Translations under genes and position numbers: made by a program | NCBI RefSeq assembly: GCF_964019925.1 | Contig: NZ_OZ026470.1 | Location: 558,001 to 622,000 of the forward strand | Direction: 5' to 3' | DNA length: 64,000 bases | DNA from: Spiroplasma endosymbiont of Cantharis nigra | GTDB lineage: Bacteria > Bacillota_I > Bacilli_A > Mycoplasmatales > Mycoplasmataceae | In this document: positions 21,717-33,658 of the stretch, in pieces | How positions within the stretch are numbered: the first letter of the stretch is position 1 | Layout of the letters: each line of letters begins with the position of its first letter | Notes under the pieces: generated by a model | The model's database searches: none | What the model was told of the DNA's origin: nothing | The model's input: the letters and a program-made list of their open reading frames with translations, nothing else

Positions 21717-23570
21717 TTATTCTCATAAATCCGTTAATTTTACATCATCACTCATAGGTCTATTTTGATCTTCCTTTTTGACTTTTATAAAAATAGGAAT
21801 TTGCATTGATTTTCCAGTAATAACAGCCTCACCTTGTCCTAAAATTGGAATCATTTTATAGGCATTTTTATCTAGTGTTGGCATCGTATTTTCTAATGAC
21901 ATTAAATCTTTTTCATTAACTAATCTATGAATAAAATAATTATGAACCTGAGATAAAATTGTAGGTGAAATATCATAAGGTCTTTGACTTGATAATGTCA
22001 AATAAAAACCAAATTTTCTTCCTTCTTTAATTATTTCTTCAAAAACTGAAAGACGATAATCTTGTCATTCATCATTTTTAGTTTTATTAACTGAACTTAA
22101 AATATTATGTGCCTCATCAATTATCAAATGCTTTGTTATATTAACTTTTTTGCCAGCCACTTCATTTTTTTGTTCATCATAAATCATTTTTGATAAAAGC
22201 ATAGGAATTAACTTTTTTACTTCTTGATTTGTATCTACTAGAGAAATAATATTAAATGTTTTGTAAAAAGTTGATATATCATCAACTATTTCCACTACTT
22301 TCTCTAAACTTTCAAGTGATGAATTGATTCTATTAAATAAGGGATTTATATGTTCTAAATTAGTAGACTTTCAAGCAGATTTATATATTTTTTGAAAGCT
22401 TAAATAAAATTTTAATTTTTCTATAGGAGTTGCTTTATCTAAATAGCATTTCAATTTTTCACTAATTTCATTCAATTTTAGATAATTTTCATGATTTTGA
22501 TCTAATTCTGTTTTATTGTTTATATATGATGGTTTTGTTTCTTCTCCATAATAGTAACCTTTAGAATAGGAGTTATATTTCAGTTTCTCTAAATTAGATA
22601 AAATTTCTAAATATTCATAATCTATGTAATTTTTACAAACTTCAATTCAAGATTCCTTTGCATCTGAAACTGCATCATCTCCTGTTACTAAAATTTTTTT
22701 TATTATACCTACAACAAGTTTAGAACATTTAGTGGGGTCACTCAACTCTTTTTTATTTCAAGTTGAAATTGCATTTTTCAGAAATGGCATTTGAGTTGCT
22801 GGTGTTGCTCCAAATAGAATAGATAAAATTTCAGAATCAAATAGATAATCCTTTTTTATATAAATTTTCTTTGCTTTTTTTAATTTTGTAGATAAGTTAA
22901 AAACTATTTTATTTTTATTTTTAATTCCAAATAAATTATTTGAGATATACTCTCCATTAAAATCAATTAAAAAAAACTTTGATTTTCTAGAAATATACTT
23001 TGGATAATATTTTGATTTAAATAATTCTAAATATAATTTATGAAGTGTATTTGATTTACCACTTCCTGTATTACCAAAAATACCTATATGTGAGGCAAAA
23101 AAACTGTTAATTGCAATATTTATAGGTTTACCTTCAATAATTGATTCTCCTATACAAATTGTAGATTCACCTTTTTCAATTTCATAAATAATATCAATTT
23201 CATCTTGAGTTGTGATTGTTATCTCATTCCCGATCATTGGAACATACTTACTTGTTACATGAAATTTTCCATTTTCAATAACGCCCTTTGTTTTTAAATA
23301 AATAATTCTATTTATTGAATTATTACGAAATCTATTATCAAACTCTTTATTTTTTAAAGTATTATAGTCATCTATTATTTCTTCACTAGAAATAGTTGTA
23401 ATTATTTTAATATTGTTTTGATTTACAGTTAAAAAAGAACCAACTCTTGGGCCATTAAGTATTTCTCCATTTCAAATATATTTAACATCGTTGCTAAAAT
23501 TATATACTCCAATTTTTGAAATATCACCATTAACTGAAATTATTACTCCTACTTTTTTATTATTTATCAT
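21717..23570 (-). CDS. herA: HerA-type ATPase of SIR2-HerA defence module
   Basis: A 617-residue HerA/FtsK-superfamily ATPase. The N-terminus (about 1-140) is strand-rich like a HAS barrel (KVGVIISVNGDISKIGVYNF). Walker A is GNTGSGKSNT at residues 166-175; Walker B is HLIIDEAHNI with D485 and E486. An Arg/Gln stretch (LSSQRPYDISP) follows, typical of HerA. Its start overlaps the stop of the SIR2 gene by 11 bases, so the proteins are translationally coupled and probably form a complex. In known SIR2-HerA systems the ATPase ring assembles with SIR2 subunits and NAD+ is depleted on phage infection. That role here is inferred from gene pair and motifs. The protein ends W-E at a TAA after one more TGA-coded Trp. 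Confidence 0.92.
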
Positions 23571-24582
23571 AATTATCACTCTCTAAATTTATAATAGATA
23601 ATACTTCTGCTAAATTTGCTAAAGTAAATAATTTTTGATTTGATGAATTGAATATATCCGATGAAGTAAATATTTTTAGATTCTTAGGTAAATTATTTTC
23701 TAGCATTTGAAGATTTAAAAGTATTTTTCTCTTATCATCTTTATTATAGCAAAAAATATAAATTTGAAGCTCCCTATTTTGAATTGCTCTTTTTAACATT
23801 TTTTTTATATGTTTATCTTGGAATGAAAAACCTAAAACAAAAAGAACTGATTGTGATTTATCAAGTTCATATTGAAATACTCTTAACATTTCATGAAAAT
23901 GATTATTTAAAAATACTTCTTGACTTTCTAATTTGTTTGGTTTAACAACTACACCTTTAGAAAAATTATCAATAATATTTAATTTTATTTGAATTTCCTC
24001 TTCCTCTTTTATACATACTTTTTCTCAATTTATTGAACCGTGTGGTTTTATTAAATTTATAACTGGAATTTCATTAATATAATTATCGTTTAATCCTTTA
24101 AAACCAGTAACACGATTAAAATTACCACTATCTAATTTTCTTATAAAATAGCCATTTGCTCCATCATTGAAAATAAAATTAGAGTTATATAAATGATTGT
24201 CAATAACTTTTTCTATAAAAATATCATAATTTGTAGTAAAGATATTAACAGATCTTGGAGTTTCTCTTGAGTTTGAATTTTCCAATATTTTAATAATGTT
24301 TGAAATAAAATGGTTATAATTATTAAATGTTAATTCTACATTTTTTTCTAAAAAATTACATTTCATAATTTTATCACTAACTTCTTTGACATTTAATATA
24401 ATTTCTTCAAAATTTTTTTCCTGATTAACTTCATTTTGATTTAGACATTGTATTGCTGGCATCGAAGCACCTGCTCCTAACAAAAAATTAATTCTTTTTG
24501 AAAATATTAAATCTTTTAAATTTTCAACTACCCCTTTATATTTACTCATATTTTCTAAATTATTTTTTTTAGACTTTGACAT
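23560..24582 (-). CDS. SIR2-domain NADase of SIR2-HerA defence module
   Basis: A 340-residue protein with the SIR2 motifs in order: INFLLGAGAS (GAGAS at 36-40, NAD-binding loop), IFTTNYD (116-120), KPHGSINW (His181, the catalytic position) and GFSFQDKHI (about 251-259). The last is the form typical of defence SIR2 proteins, not of deacetylases, and no zinc-binding cysteine cluster is seen. AAGGAGC lies before the ATG at 24582. The downstream HerA gene overlaps by 11 bases. Together they match the two-gene SIR2-HerA anti-phage architecture. The pair is flanked by the ~300-bp direct repeats at 21292 and 24760. Confidence 0.92.
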
Positions 24583-24759
24583 TCTTTTGCTCCTTATAAT
24601 TTTTAAAATTTATATTTAAATTATAACAAAAAAACACCTTTAAGAATGTTTAAAATTCTGTATTTTTACAACTTGGATATTATGAACAACATTTAAATTT
24701 TTTTACTTTTTGTTAACTCTCTCTAGAGTATAAACTATTTAATATTTTGAGCACTTTAG

Positions 24760-25062
24760 TAAGGGCTATACTCCAATTTACTTTAAACCAAAATTAAAAG
24801 TAATGATTATGGAAACAATAAATAAAAAACATTATGCATTAATTGGAAATGACATTTACAATCTTATTCAAGTTTAATATGAACGCCTACATGGAAATGT
24901 TAAAACACTATCTAATAAAGAATTTGAAACTACTAAAGTACCCAAAATTGACTCTCCTTGGAAAGCAACTAACTGATATTTTTTTGATAGAAAAAGAAAA
25001 AATACAAGATCTATTTATTAGATAAATCTTGTATTTTGGGACATAATCGCTTATTATCTACA
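24760..25062 (+). repeat. Direct repeat copy 2 flanking the SIR2-HerA module
   Basis: Same unit and orientation as 21292-21603, but more decayed: the ORF is broken by an in-frame TAA (CAAGTTTAA near 24876) and frameshifts. The hairpin end (AAATACAAGAT / ATCTTGTATTT) is kept. Directly after it comes a truncated lipoprotein-like pseudogene. Confidence 0.85.
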
Positions 25063-25065
25063 AAA

Positions 25066-25342
25066 AAAATATTTTGAACATTTAATATTTTATCAGGTTT
25101 CTTATTTTTTTGTAAATATAACATAGTTAAGTATTTACTATTTTTATTTGCCTCAATAATAGGTATTTGTGGAATAACTCCAAGTCAATATTCATAATTG
25201 AGTTGAATAAATTTTACAATTTTTAAAAGCTGTGTTTTTTTATCATTCTTTTCTAAATTAATATACGTGGTTTTAAATCTAATGTTGATACAACATTAAT
25301 TGATAAACTAATACTAGAAGATTTAGTTAATAGTTTATTCAT
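25066..25342 (-). pseudogene. Truncated copy of the 26908-28074 gene
   Basis: It begins MNKLLTKSSSISLSINVVST with the same GAAAGGAAA upstream site as the intact gene. After an internal deletion and frameshift it continues EKNDKKTQLLKIVKFIQLNY and LGVIPQIPIIEANKNSKYLT. The intact gene reads INDKESEILEIIASVQKNYD and VVMPQLPTTEGSKSKGDLTM at those places. It is cut off at 25062, the edge of the direct repeat, so the repeat unit or a recombination at it removed the rest. Confidence 0.75.
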
Positions 25343-25695
25343 ATTTATTTCCTTTCTTGTATAACTTTTCTATACATAAATATTTTAATTACATTAAAGA
25401 GAAAAAAATGAAATATTTTTGCAATTAGTTTAATTTTTTTTAAAACTATCCATTAATTATTGATATAAAATTTGTTTGATAGATTAAATTAGATAGTACT
25501 TTAAGAATTTGAATATTATTATCTTGACAAAATTTAATCAAAAGTATCTTGTTTATAATTTAGTAAATAATATTCTATAGTTATTTATAATTAACAATTC
25601 AATATCTTTTATACTTTTATTTTTTAAAGTTAATTATATTTTTTAACTAAAAATATTTATAATGGCCTTAAAGGTAATTTAAAAATAAAATTAAA
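25343..25695. other. Intergenic region, no gene seen
   Basis: About 350 AT-rich bases between the truncated pseudogene and the terminator of the lipoprotein operon. The end near 25343 probably holds the old promoter of the pseudogene. Confidence 0.5.
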
Positions 25696-25722
25696 AAAAC
25701 ACCATGTCTAATATGGTGTTTT
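25696..25722 (-). terminator. Terminator of the 25790-28074 operon
   Basis: Inverted repeat AACACCAT / ATGGTGTT (25698-25705 and 25713-25720) with a 7-base loop. On the minus strand it is followed by a T-rich run. Confidence 0.8.
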
Positions 25723-25789
25723 AAGAATAATCACTTATAAATATTTACTATTCCCATGTGTCTCATCAATTACAGTTCAAATATATTTA

Positions 25790-26905
25790 TTAAAAACTAT
25801 AGAGATAAAAATCCTCAGCCACTTTCGTAAAGCTTCCAAAATAAAATTTATAACTAAATTCTGTAATTGTAGGATCTAATATTCCTAAAAAATCAGAATT
25901 CAGTTTTACATTAATATAAATTTCAAGCTCCGGACTTTCAGGTTTCCCAACAAGATTAATTAATTTATTTTTGTAGTCTTCAAATTGACCACAATAATGA
26001 AGTAGATCGACTTCATTATTTGCAGGTCTAGTTATCTCACAAAAACCTACTTTTGGATTTTTCTCATGAAAATTTTTAAAATTATATTTACTATCATAAG
26101 GTGTAATATCTATAAAATTATTACTCATCTTTTTATAAATAAAGCTATCCGTTTTTTTCATATCTCAGTATCAATTACCAAAAATGTCTTCCATTTTTGT
26201 AATAAAATTTAATTGACCTTGTAGAAAATAATTTTCAGGTTGTAGTCCCTCAAAATTAGGTATTGCATATTTATCATCACCTCTAAGAACATAATCTACT
26301 TTTGGTTGATTAATTAAATTATGATCTATTCAAAGCTTAAAAATAGTCTTTTTATCAATTCAATAATTTTTAATAGGATAAACAATCTCTTTGCTATAGG
26401 TAAATACATCACTTTCCTTAGAAGAAATTGTTACAGAAAAATTTCCTATTTGATAATCTCCTATTTTTAATTTATTCTCATCCAAACTGTAAATATTATC
26501 AGAAGAGCATTCATTTCCTTCAATTGTTAAACAATTATAATTTTTTTCTCTTTTGGCTACTTTCAAAATAATATCATCTTCTCTATATTTAATATTTCTT
26601 AAAGAAGCAAACTTATTTTTTTGAAAAAAATAATCAAATTTTTCAATTAAAAATTCTACTCCATCAAAATTTTGTAAGTGATTTTTAATAGCATAAAAAT
26701 CTATTTTGGGATTAGTATCATCTCCACTTGATTCAATCAAATAATTTTCAAAATCCCTAATTGTGTCAATGTATACTTGTTTTACCACTTTTGAAGGAAT
26801 AGCAATAAAATCAGGTTCTCTAATAAATTCTGGAGTACAGCTTATAGCAAAAGTGCTTGGAATAATTGTTGCTAACAATGAAGAATAAATAGTTAGTTTC
26901 TTCAT
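25790..26905 (-). CDS. Lipoprotein, second gene of a duplicated two-gene unit
   Basis: A 371-residue lipoprotein with signal MKKLTIYSSLLATIIPSTFA and lipobox AISC (Cys23). The mature protein is strand-rich with several aromatic motifs (YVLRGDDKYAIPNFEGL, EDIFGNWYWDMKK) and ends with EFSYKFYFGSFTKVAEDFYL. Internal cysteines include CLTIEGNEC. It follows 26908-28074 by 2 bases, so it is the second gene of an operon. A decayed copy lies at 28258-29368 on the same strand, behind a decayed copy of the partner. The function is unknown; the outside location and the pairing suggest the two proteins act together. Confidence 0.88.
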
Positions 26906-26907
26906 AA

Positions 26908-28074
26908 TTAACTGAATTTAATGTCTGATATTGACATACTTGCTTCTGCTCTTGCTCAATAAGCATTTCAAGCTGAAGCTCAAACCCAAGTGTTTACAGA
27001 TAATCTTATTTCAAATTTAAAATCATTTAATCATTTAGTGGTCAATGTACCAAAAGCTTTTTCTTGATTTACATTTTTATAAGTTAAATCAAAAGCATTA
27101 ATTGTTGTATTTTCATTAACATTAATTCTTTGATATTTTGGCTTAATATGATTAGTATCTTTGTATTGTTCATTTTTTGGATTTGGTTCATTTTTATTTA
27201 CAGTATAATTGAATCTTCCCATTCCCTGAGTATAGTAATTTGTATTTAAACTATAATCCATATATTTATAAGAACTTAAAAATTTACTTTTACCTAAATC
27301 AATGTCTATTACTACTGCACTAGTTTTAAAATCAGATTGTTCTGAATTATATGCATCAGATCTAGCAGATTCTGTTGCAACATTTGCAATTCCTGAGAAA
27401 ACATCTTCAAAAGTTATAATTACAGAGCCATTGTATTTTCCATATTTAGTTGCTCTAGCTACTGCATTTTTATAAGTTATTGTTTCAATAAAAAAGTCAT
27501 TGCTCTCTAAGCCATAACCTTCATTCTTTGTTAAAACAATTGCTTCTAAAACTTGTTTATTTAATTTTTTAACTTCACCCATGTGAGTAATTTTAATTGC
27601 TTCACTTAGAATAGGTTTTACAACAGTATTTTCATTTATTAAAGAAATATCTTTAATGTTCAGTATTCCTTCAAATTGATTACTATCACCTAGATATAAC
27701 ATAGTTAAATCTCCCTTAGATTTACTTCCCTCAGTAGTAGGCAATTGTGGCATAACCACAAATCAGTCATCATAATTTTTTTGAACAGATGCTATAATTT
27801 CTAAAATCTCACTTTCCTTATCATTTATTTTTGAAAGTTGTGATAAAATATTTGCTACAACAAATTTTTCATCATCTAATTTATTTCTAATAGGGTATAA
27901 ATTTACTTCCCCACTTTTTAAATTTAGTTCACTTAAATTAATAGTTGCATATTCTGAATTGAGTGAATTATTCTCATTATTTTCTAAAATATGTTGATTT
28001 GTTTCCAAAACTAATGTTGGAACAGCAGTGATTGATAAACTAATACTAGACAAAGTCGCTAATAGTTTATTCAT
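26908..28074 (-). CDS. Secreted protein, first gene of a duplicated two-gene unit
   Basis: A 388-residue protein with signal MNKLLATLSSISLSITAVPT and no lipobox Cys. The ATG at 28074 is chosen because GAAAGGATG precedes it; an ATG 10 codons upstream lacks a site. The mature part is strand-rich with the stretches LTMLYLGDSNQFEGILNIKD and YNGSVIITFEDVFSGIANVA, and ends with a Trp-rich, TGA-coded tail (VNTWVWASAWNAYWARAEAS). The lipoprotein gene starts 2 bases after its stop. Truncated relatives lie at 25066-25342 and about 29385-29813. Function unknown; the paralogue decay shows this family duplicates and dies locally. Confidence 0.85.
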
Positions 28075-28257
28075 ATTTTCATCCTTTCGTGCATGATTTC
28101 TCATACGCTTATATATTAATTCTTTTTTTTAAATAAGTTTAAAAAATCAACATTAATTTCATAAAAAGTGGAACAATTCTCAATATTTTTTCATTTTTAA
28201 AAAGTAATTATTTAATATTTCAAAAACTTATAGTAATCTTCTGTTTTTATAAAAAAA

Positions 28258-29368
28258 TTACTTATTAACAAAGTAATATAAAAAATTATTGTCTTTTATA
28301 TATTTAATTTTTCCAAAATACATTTTAAAACTGTTCCTTATATTTTTAGGCTCCAATATATCTAAATATTTTTCATTTAAAGGTATATACAAAATTATTT
28401 CTAGTTCATTATTTTCTAAATTCATAATACTTAATTTATTTTTAATTCTCCCAAGTTAAGAGCAATAATTTAAATCTTTTTATTCTAAATTTTCATTAGA
28501 GTTTATTTCAAAAAAATTTATTTTTCGATTTACTTTGTAAAAAATTAAAAAGTCATATCTTTTAATTGGTCCAACAATTTATGCAAATTTATTACTAAAA
28601 TAATTATACATAAACTTTTTTATTTTTTTCATCTCTCAAAATAAATTACCAAAATATCTTCAACGTTGGTAATGAAATTTATTTGTTCTTCTAAAGTAAT
28701 TCCCTTTGGTTTCCTGTCTCAAAATTGGGAATTGTAAAGTAATCTTCACTTTTTAAAACCTTTTGAATTTTTTAATCATTGATTAGGTTATGATTTTCTC
28801 AAAAATTTGAAAAATTCTTTTTATTAGTTCAGTAATTTCTAACTGGAAAATTTAATTGTTTTTTGTAGGAAGTACTAATTCCTTTTAATGACTCTATTAA
28901 AATATCAAAACTTCTTAAATTATAATCTCCAATTTTTACAATATTATTATCTTCAATAAAAGTTGCTCCTATTCCACAAATAATTTTATCAATTGTTTTA
29001 AAATAAATATCTTGTTCAAGTTCTTTTATATTATCTGTTGGATACTTACTTTTATTTAAATATTTCCTTTTATTTAATTCATATAATGAGTTAAATTTAT
29101 TAGTTAGAGTTGTAGTGATATTCCCTTTCCCTATCTCTATTACAAAATCATAAAAGTCCTTTTAGAATTTTTATTATTACCATAAATATCATATAAATAT
29201 TTCTCAAATTCATGAATTGTTTTTTTCAGTAATTTTGTTAATGATTTCTAATGGAATTCTGTCAGAGTCCAATGCAGGTTTTGTTATAACTGATGGCCCA
29301 CAACTTATTACTAAATTAGTAAGAATAATTGATGAGACTAAAGAAGAAAAAATTAAAGTCTTTTTCAT
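28258..29368 (-). pseudogene. Decayed copy of lipoprotein 25790-26905
   Basis: It starts MKKTLIFSSLVSSIILTNLV with lipobox VISCG, so the 5' end is well kept. Frameshifts follow within about 50 codons, and more occur later. The end is recognisable: ILEPKNIRNSFKMYFGKIK here against ILDPTITEFSYKFYFGSFT in the intact gene, then a stop at 28258-28260. It is directly preceded by a decayed copy of the partner gene, so the whole two-gene unit was duplicated and then lost. Confidence 0.8.
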
Positions 29369-29384
29369 AATTAATTTAGTTTAG

Positions 29385-29813
29385 TGTCTTCAAAGACATC
29401 TCACTTAATTTTTTAGTCTTTTTTTCTATAATTTCTTCAATCTCAAAAATTTGTATCTTTATTAATCATATAATAATATTTTTTATTTATATAATTGAAA
29501 AAAGTTACTTTATTATTATTATTATTTAAAAAATTATTTTTAATAGAATTAATATTAACACTTGTAAGGCTTGATACTTTAATAGTTTTTTCAATTATAG
29601 ATTGATTTTTATTTTGTGACTTATTTCAAATATAATACATAATTATTTTAACTACTTGGAAATTTAGTTTATTGACAATTAATTTTAAGTAGACTAAATA
29701 AGATACAATACTATTATTGCTTTTATAAAAAAATTGACCTCTATTCCTTCTTAAAAATCGAATGGTTTTTATTGATAAAGTAATACTAGCAGCGTAGTTA
29801 ATAGTTTATTTAT
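29385..29813 (-). pseudogene. Heavily decayed copy of the 26908-28074 gene
   Basis: The 5' end reads (ATA)-NKLLTT..., where the start codon ATG of the intact gene has become ATA. The upstream site GAAAGGAAAAA is still present. The rest is broken by frameshifts and an ATT-type microsatellite (around 29510-29525). Its position before the decayed lipoprotein copy at 28258-29368 matches the gene order of the intact unit. Confidence 0.6.
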
Positions 29814-30416
29814 GCTTTTTCCTTTCTCGTATAATTTTTATATACATATATATTTTAATTAGATTAAAAAGAAAAAATAAAAAAGTTGATGAAATATTAA
29901 GAAAAAATGAACTATTTCTAAGATTTATTTCATTTTTTTTAAAACATCTCAATTAATAACGAGTCTGCTTTAATTTTAAAAATCAGTTTCCACTATAAAA
30001 GACAATTAGATATTAATTATATTTTTAAACTCTATTAAAGAATTTCTATTGAAAGTAATTTAACTTTAAGCGTTTACAAAATTTCTAAATCATTAAAAAT
30101 CTATTATTTCTAATCTCATTATATATATATTGAAATTTTAACTTCATTCTCCAAAAAGTAAAAAGTTTATTGTTAAGTTTCTAAAGAACCATATTTCAAA
30201 AAAACATATATTTTTCTTTATAATTTTGATTAGAGATTTTATTTTATAGATCTAATTTACTAATTATTTTTTAAAAATATCTGAAACTTAAAATTTATAT
30301 TAATTTCAAATAAGTTAGTCTCTTAACTATTTTTATAAAATTATATAATTTTATATATTAATTCCATAATTTTAATTTTTAATTAAATTAGAGGAACTTT
30401 TAATATTTAAATAAAA
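29814..30416. other. Long intergenic region, no gene seen
   Basis: About 600 AT-rich bases. Apart from the old upstream region of the decayed unit, no ORF or structured element is convincing. Confidence 0.5.
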
Positions 30417-30448
30417 AAAATCTTATTCAAAATATTGAATAAGATTTT
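30417..30448 (-). terminator. Terminator of the chitinase gene 30472-33273
   Basis: Inverted repeat AAAATCTTATTCAA / TTGAATAAGATTTT with a 4-base loop, 23 bases after the minus-strand stop, followed by a T run. Confidence 0.85.
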
Positions 30449-30471
30449 AATTGATTATATTAAACTACAAA

Positions 30472-33273
30472 CTATTTATTTCCTCAAGTTTCTTTAAATC
30501 AAGTTTCAAACATTCAATTTGAAACAGCATCATAGTTAATAGCTCATGTCATTAATCCACGAATATGAATATTGTCATTTTCTAGTAAAACATATGATTT
30601 ATATATTGATTCTCTTGTTGCTGCACCTCTACCTGCAGGTTCATTAGTAGCAGCTCCTAAAACGAATTTATTTGTTGGAATTTTTTCATAAAAATCGTTT
30701 TGGGCACTATATTTTGTTGTTAAGTATTTTGTTACTAAGTAGTAGAATTCACCTCTATACTCAGTGTCATCATTTGAAATATATGAAGTATTAACTCCTA
30801 AATAGTTTTTTTCTTCTTCATCAACAAATGGTCCAAATGCTCAACCATTATAGTATTGAGGATTTATAAAGTCATATATACCATCAAGTCCTTTTAAGAA
30901 AGGAATATAACTTGCTTGATTACCACCTTCTGTATTGTATTTTAAGTATGGTAACTCTGGTGCCATTGTTAACATAAATTCTTTACCTTTTGAGTTTTGA
31001 ATTTTTTTAGCTTCTTTTAAAGCTGAGATTGTAGTTTGTTGACTTTCTCTGTCTCCAAGTGCTCCACCTTCTCAATCAATATCGATTCCATCAAATCCAT
31101 ATTCATCCATATATTTAATAAATGTAGCAGTTAATTGATCAGTTTGATCTTGTCTAAATCTCATTTCTCCACCAGTAGCTCCACCCATTGATAAAATCAC
31201 TTTTTTACCAGCGTTTTGTAAAGATTTAATTCCTCTTTGAATTCCCTCTTTACTTGTTGGACTGAATGCTTCAAAAGTAGGCATTGCATATGGTTCTCAT
31301 GTATATAAGAATGAAATATCAATTACATTATATGCAGAGTTTAATAATTCATTACTATTTAATAAATCAACTGGATTATTATGTTGGCCTTCTCCACCTC
31401 ATTCATATCAGTAACCTACTAAAAGTGCATCATTTGAAGGTTTTGGTTTCTCACCATTTTCTTCTAAACTAAAATTGATTACAACTTGTGAATCTTCATT
31501 ATAAAATTCAGATTTTGCCTTTGTTTTAATTGTGGCTCCAGTTGTAGAAATATTTTTAACTTCAATTTCATCTTTTTTAACATTTTTATTTTTAGCATAA
31601 ACTGCATCCAAGATTGTTGAGGTATTTGCGTCCTTAATTTCTCCTAAATTTGGTTCAGTTAAATCAACAGATAAATCTTTTTTATTTGAAGGTTTTTCTT
31701 TTTCAATAACTTTAAAGTTAACTTCAACAGAACCATTATAGATTTTGCTGCCACTAATAGAATTAATAGTTGCACTTGTTTCTGTTATGTTTTTAACTTC
31801 TAAATGTCCTAAATCTAAGTTTGTATTTTTTTGTGCTAAAGCACTTAAAATACTTACTTCTGTATTTTCATTAAGATCACCTAATTGAGTATTTTTAATA
31901 ATATCATTTAATTCATCAGGTTGAGATATTGAAACTACTGTGTAAAAATTAATATCAACAGTTCCTTTATAACTATATGAATTTTCTTTTGCTTTAACTG
32001 TTGCTGAATAATTTGTAAATTCTTCAGTTATTCCTTTATTGCCAGTTTCTTTTATATTAGAAATTTCAACTTGATTTAAATCTAATCCTTTATTGGCACT
32101 GTCAATTAACTCTTTAATTTTTAATTCACTTAGATTTTCACCTTCACCTAAATGAATTGCTGTGCTTTTACTTTTTTCAAAGCTTGTTTTTGTAATAACT
32201 TGACTTAATTCTTTCTTTTCAACAGGTTTAGCATTTTCTGAAACACTGTATGAAAGTCATACTTCATCTTTATATTTAGATTTACCTTCTTCATTGGGGA
32301 TTAAAATTGAGTTATACTCATTAGTATTTTTTAAAGTTAATTTTGAAGTATCTAAATTTGGATTGTTTATTTTAACAGCTTCCATAATTGTAGCTTCATT
32401 TATATCTGAAATATTACCCAATCAAGTTGTTTTAACTTCATTGTAAAGTGAAGATACTGATCCAGAACCTTCTGAATTTCCTTTTAAAGTAAAACTAATA
32501 TAACATTCATCTTGGTATACTGTTGAACCAGATTTAGCAACAACTTGTGCTCCTCATTCAGTTACTGATGTAACTTCCAATTCATTAATATCAATTTCAC
32601 TGTTTTTTGCTTTAACTTGATTTAATATATTTTTTTCAGTTTCTTGTTCATTAGAACCAGCTTGTATTTCTCCCAATCAGCTGTTTTTAACTGCTGAATA
32701 AAGTGCTACTGCTGATGAATCTCCACCATTAATTACATTATAAGAAACTGTTGATTGTCCTTTATAAAGAGTTGAATTACTCTTTGCTTCAATAGTTGCT
32801 CCTCATGGATTAATAGCTTTAACTTCTAATTCATTTGTGTTGATTAATGGATTAACTCCTTTTAACTCTTTTAAGATTTCTGCAGAATCATTGCTAGTGA
32901 TTGTCCCTAATCATGTATTGCTAATAGATTCTCATAAATATTGAGAATCTGCTTTTCTATTTCCAAAATCAAATTTAACACGAGCTTCCCCATCGTAATC
33001 GGTTGCTCTGTTTTTTGCAACAAAAGTAGCATTTCCATTAAATAAATCAACATCTTTTAATGCCAATTTATCTGTATCTACTTTTGGATTATTTTGTTTA
33101 AGTGCACTCTTTAGAATACTTTCACTTACATTGCTTATTTTTCCTAAATCTTTGTTTTTAATGATTTTATCAATGTCCTTTGTATTATCTACTTTTAAAT
33201 TACAACTAACAACAGCTGATGATGTTGAAGCAGTAAAAGCAATTGTAGATAAAATTGATAATAGTTTTTTCAT
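30472..33273 (-). CDS. GH18 chitinase lipoprotein with about eight tandem surface repeats
   Basis: A 933-residue lipoprotein. Signal MKKLLSILSTIAFTASTS and lipobox VVSC give Cys25. Residues about 27-610 hold roughly eight diverged repeats of about 75 residues, each with a pattern like LGEI...I--A-K--N--(L)--L-V--I---GA-I-AKS-S-YKG---V-F-L. This resembles the 'Lipoprotein_17/spiralin-like' repeats of mollicute surface proteins (pattern guess). From about 613 to the end is a GH18 domain: ALLVGYWYEWGG, ILSMGGATGGEMRF, and the catalytic DxxDxDxE motif DGIDIDWEG with D728, D731, D733 and E735. E735 should be the acid/base. It should hydrolyse chitin outside the cell, which fits life on or in arthropods. 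Two further GH18 genes lie at 39883 and 41814. Confidence 0.93.
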
Positions 33274-33602
33274 TTTTATAGTCTCCCATGTTTTGTATTA
33301 TATACAATTAAAAGACATTGTCAAAAATGAAAAACTTAGAATAAGATAAAAAAATACTTTAAAAGTTTACTTTTTAGTTAATTTGAACTAAAAAGTACAT
33401 CTATATTGAAATATTTTTATAAAAAGAGGAAGAAAGCATTAATAATACAACTCATAATATGAAATAGTAAGTAATAAGGTAAGTAATTACCTTAAAATGT
33501 AAAAATATTTTTAAATATTAATTCTAAAAAGTAATTTGTAAAACTATTCAATTTCTTATGTTATATAGATGGATCTGCTTTAGCTGAGAAATTAGTATAA
33601 AA
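33274..33602. other. Intergenic region, promoter side of the chitinase gene
   Basis: About 330 AT-rich bases. The chitinase promoter should be near 33280-33330. A small hairpin-like AAGGTAAGTAATTACCTT lies near 33477. No gene seen. Confidence 0.5.
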
Positions 33603-33632
33603 AAAGTTATTATCTTAAAAAATAATAACTTT
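33603..33632 (-). terminator. Terminator of the small membrane protein 33659-33838
   Basis: Inverted repeat AAAGTTATTAT / ATAATAACTTT with an 8-base loop, 27 bases past the minus-strand stop codon. Confidence 0.75.
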
Positions 33633-33658
33633 CAAAATTAAATTAATATATTTCTATA

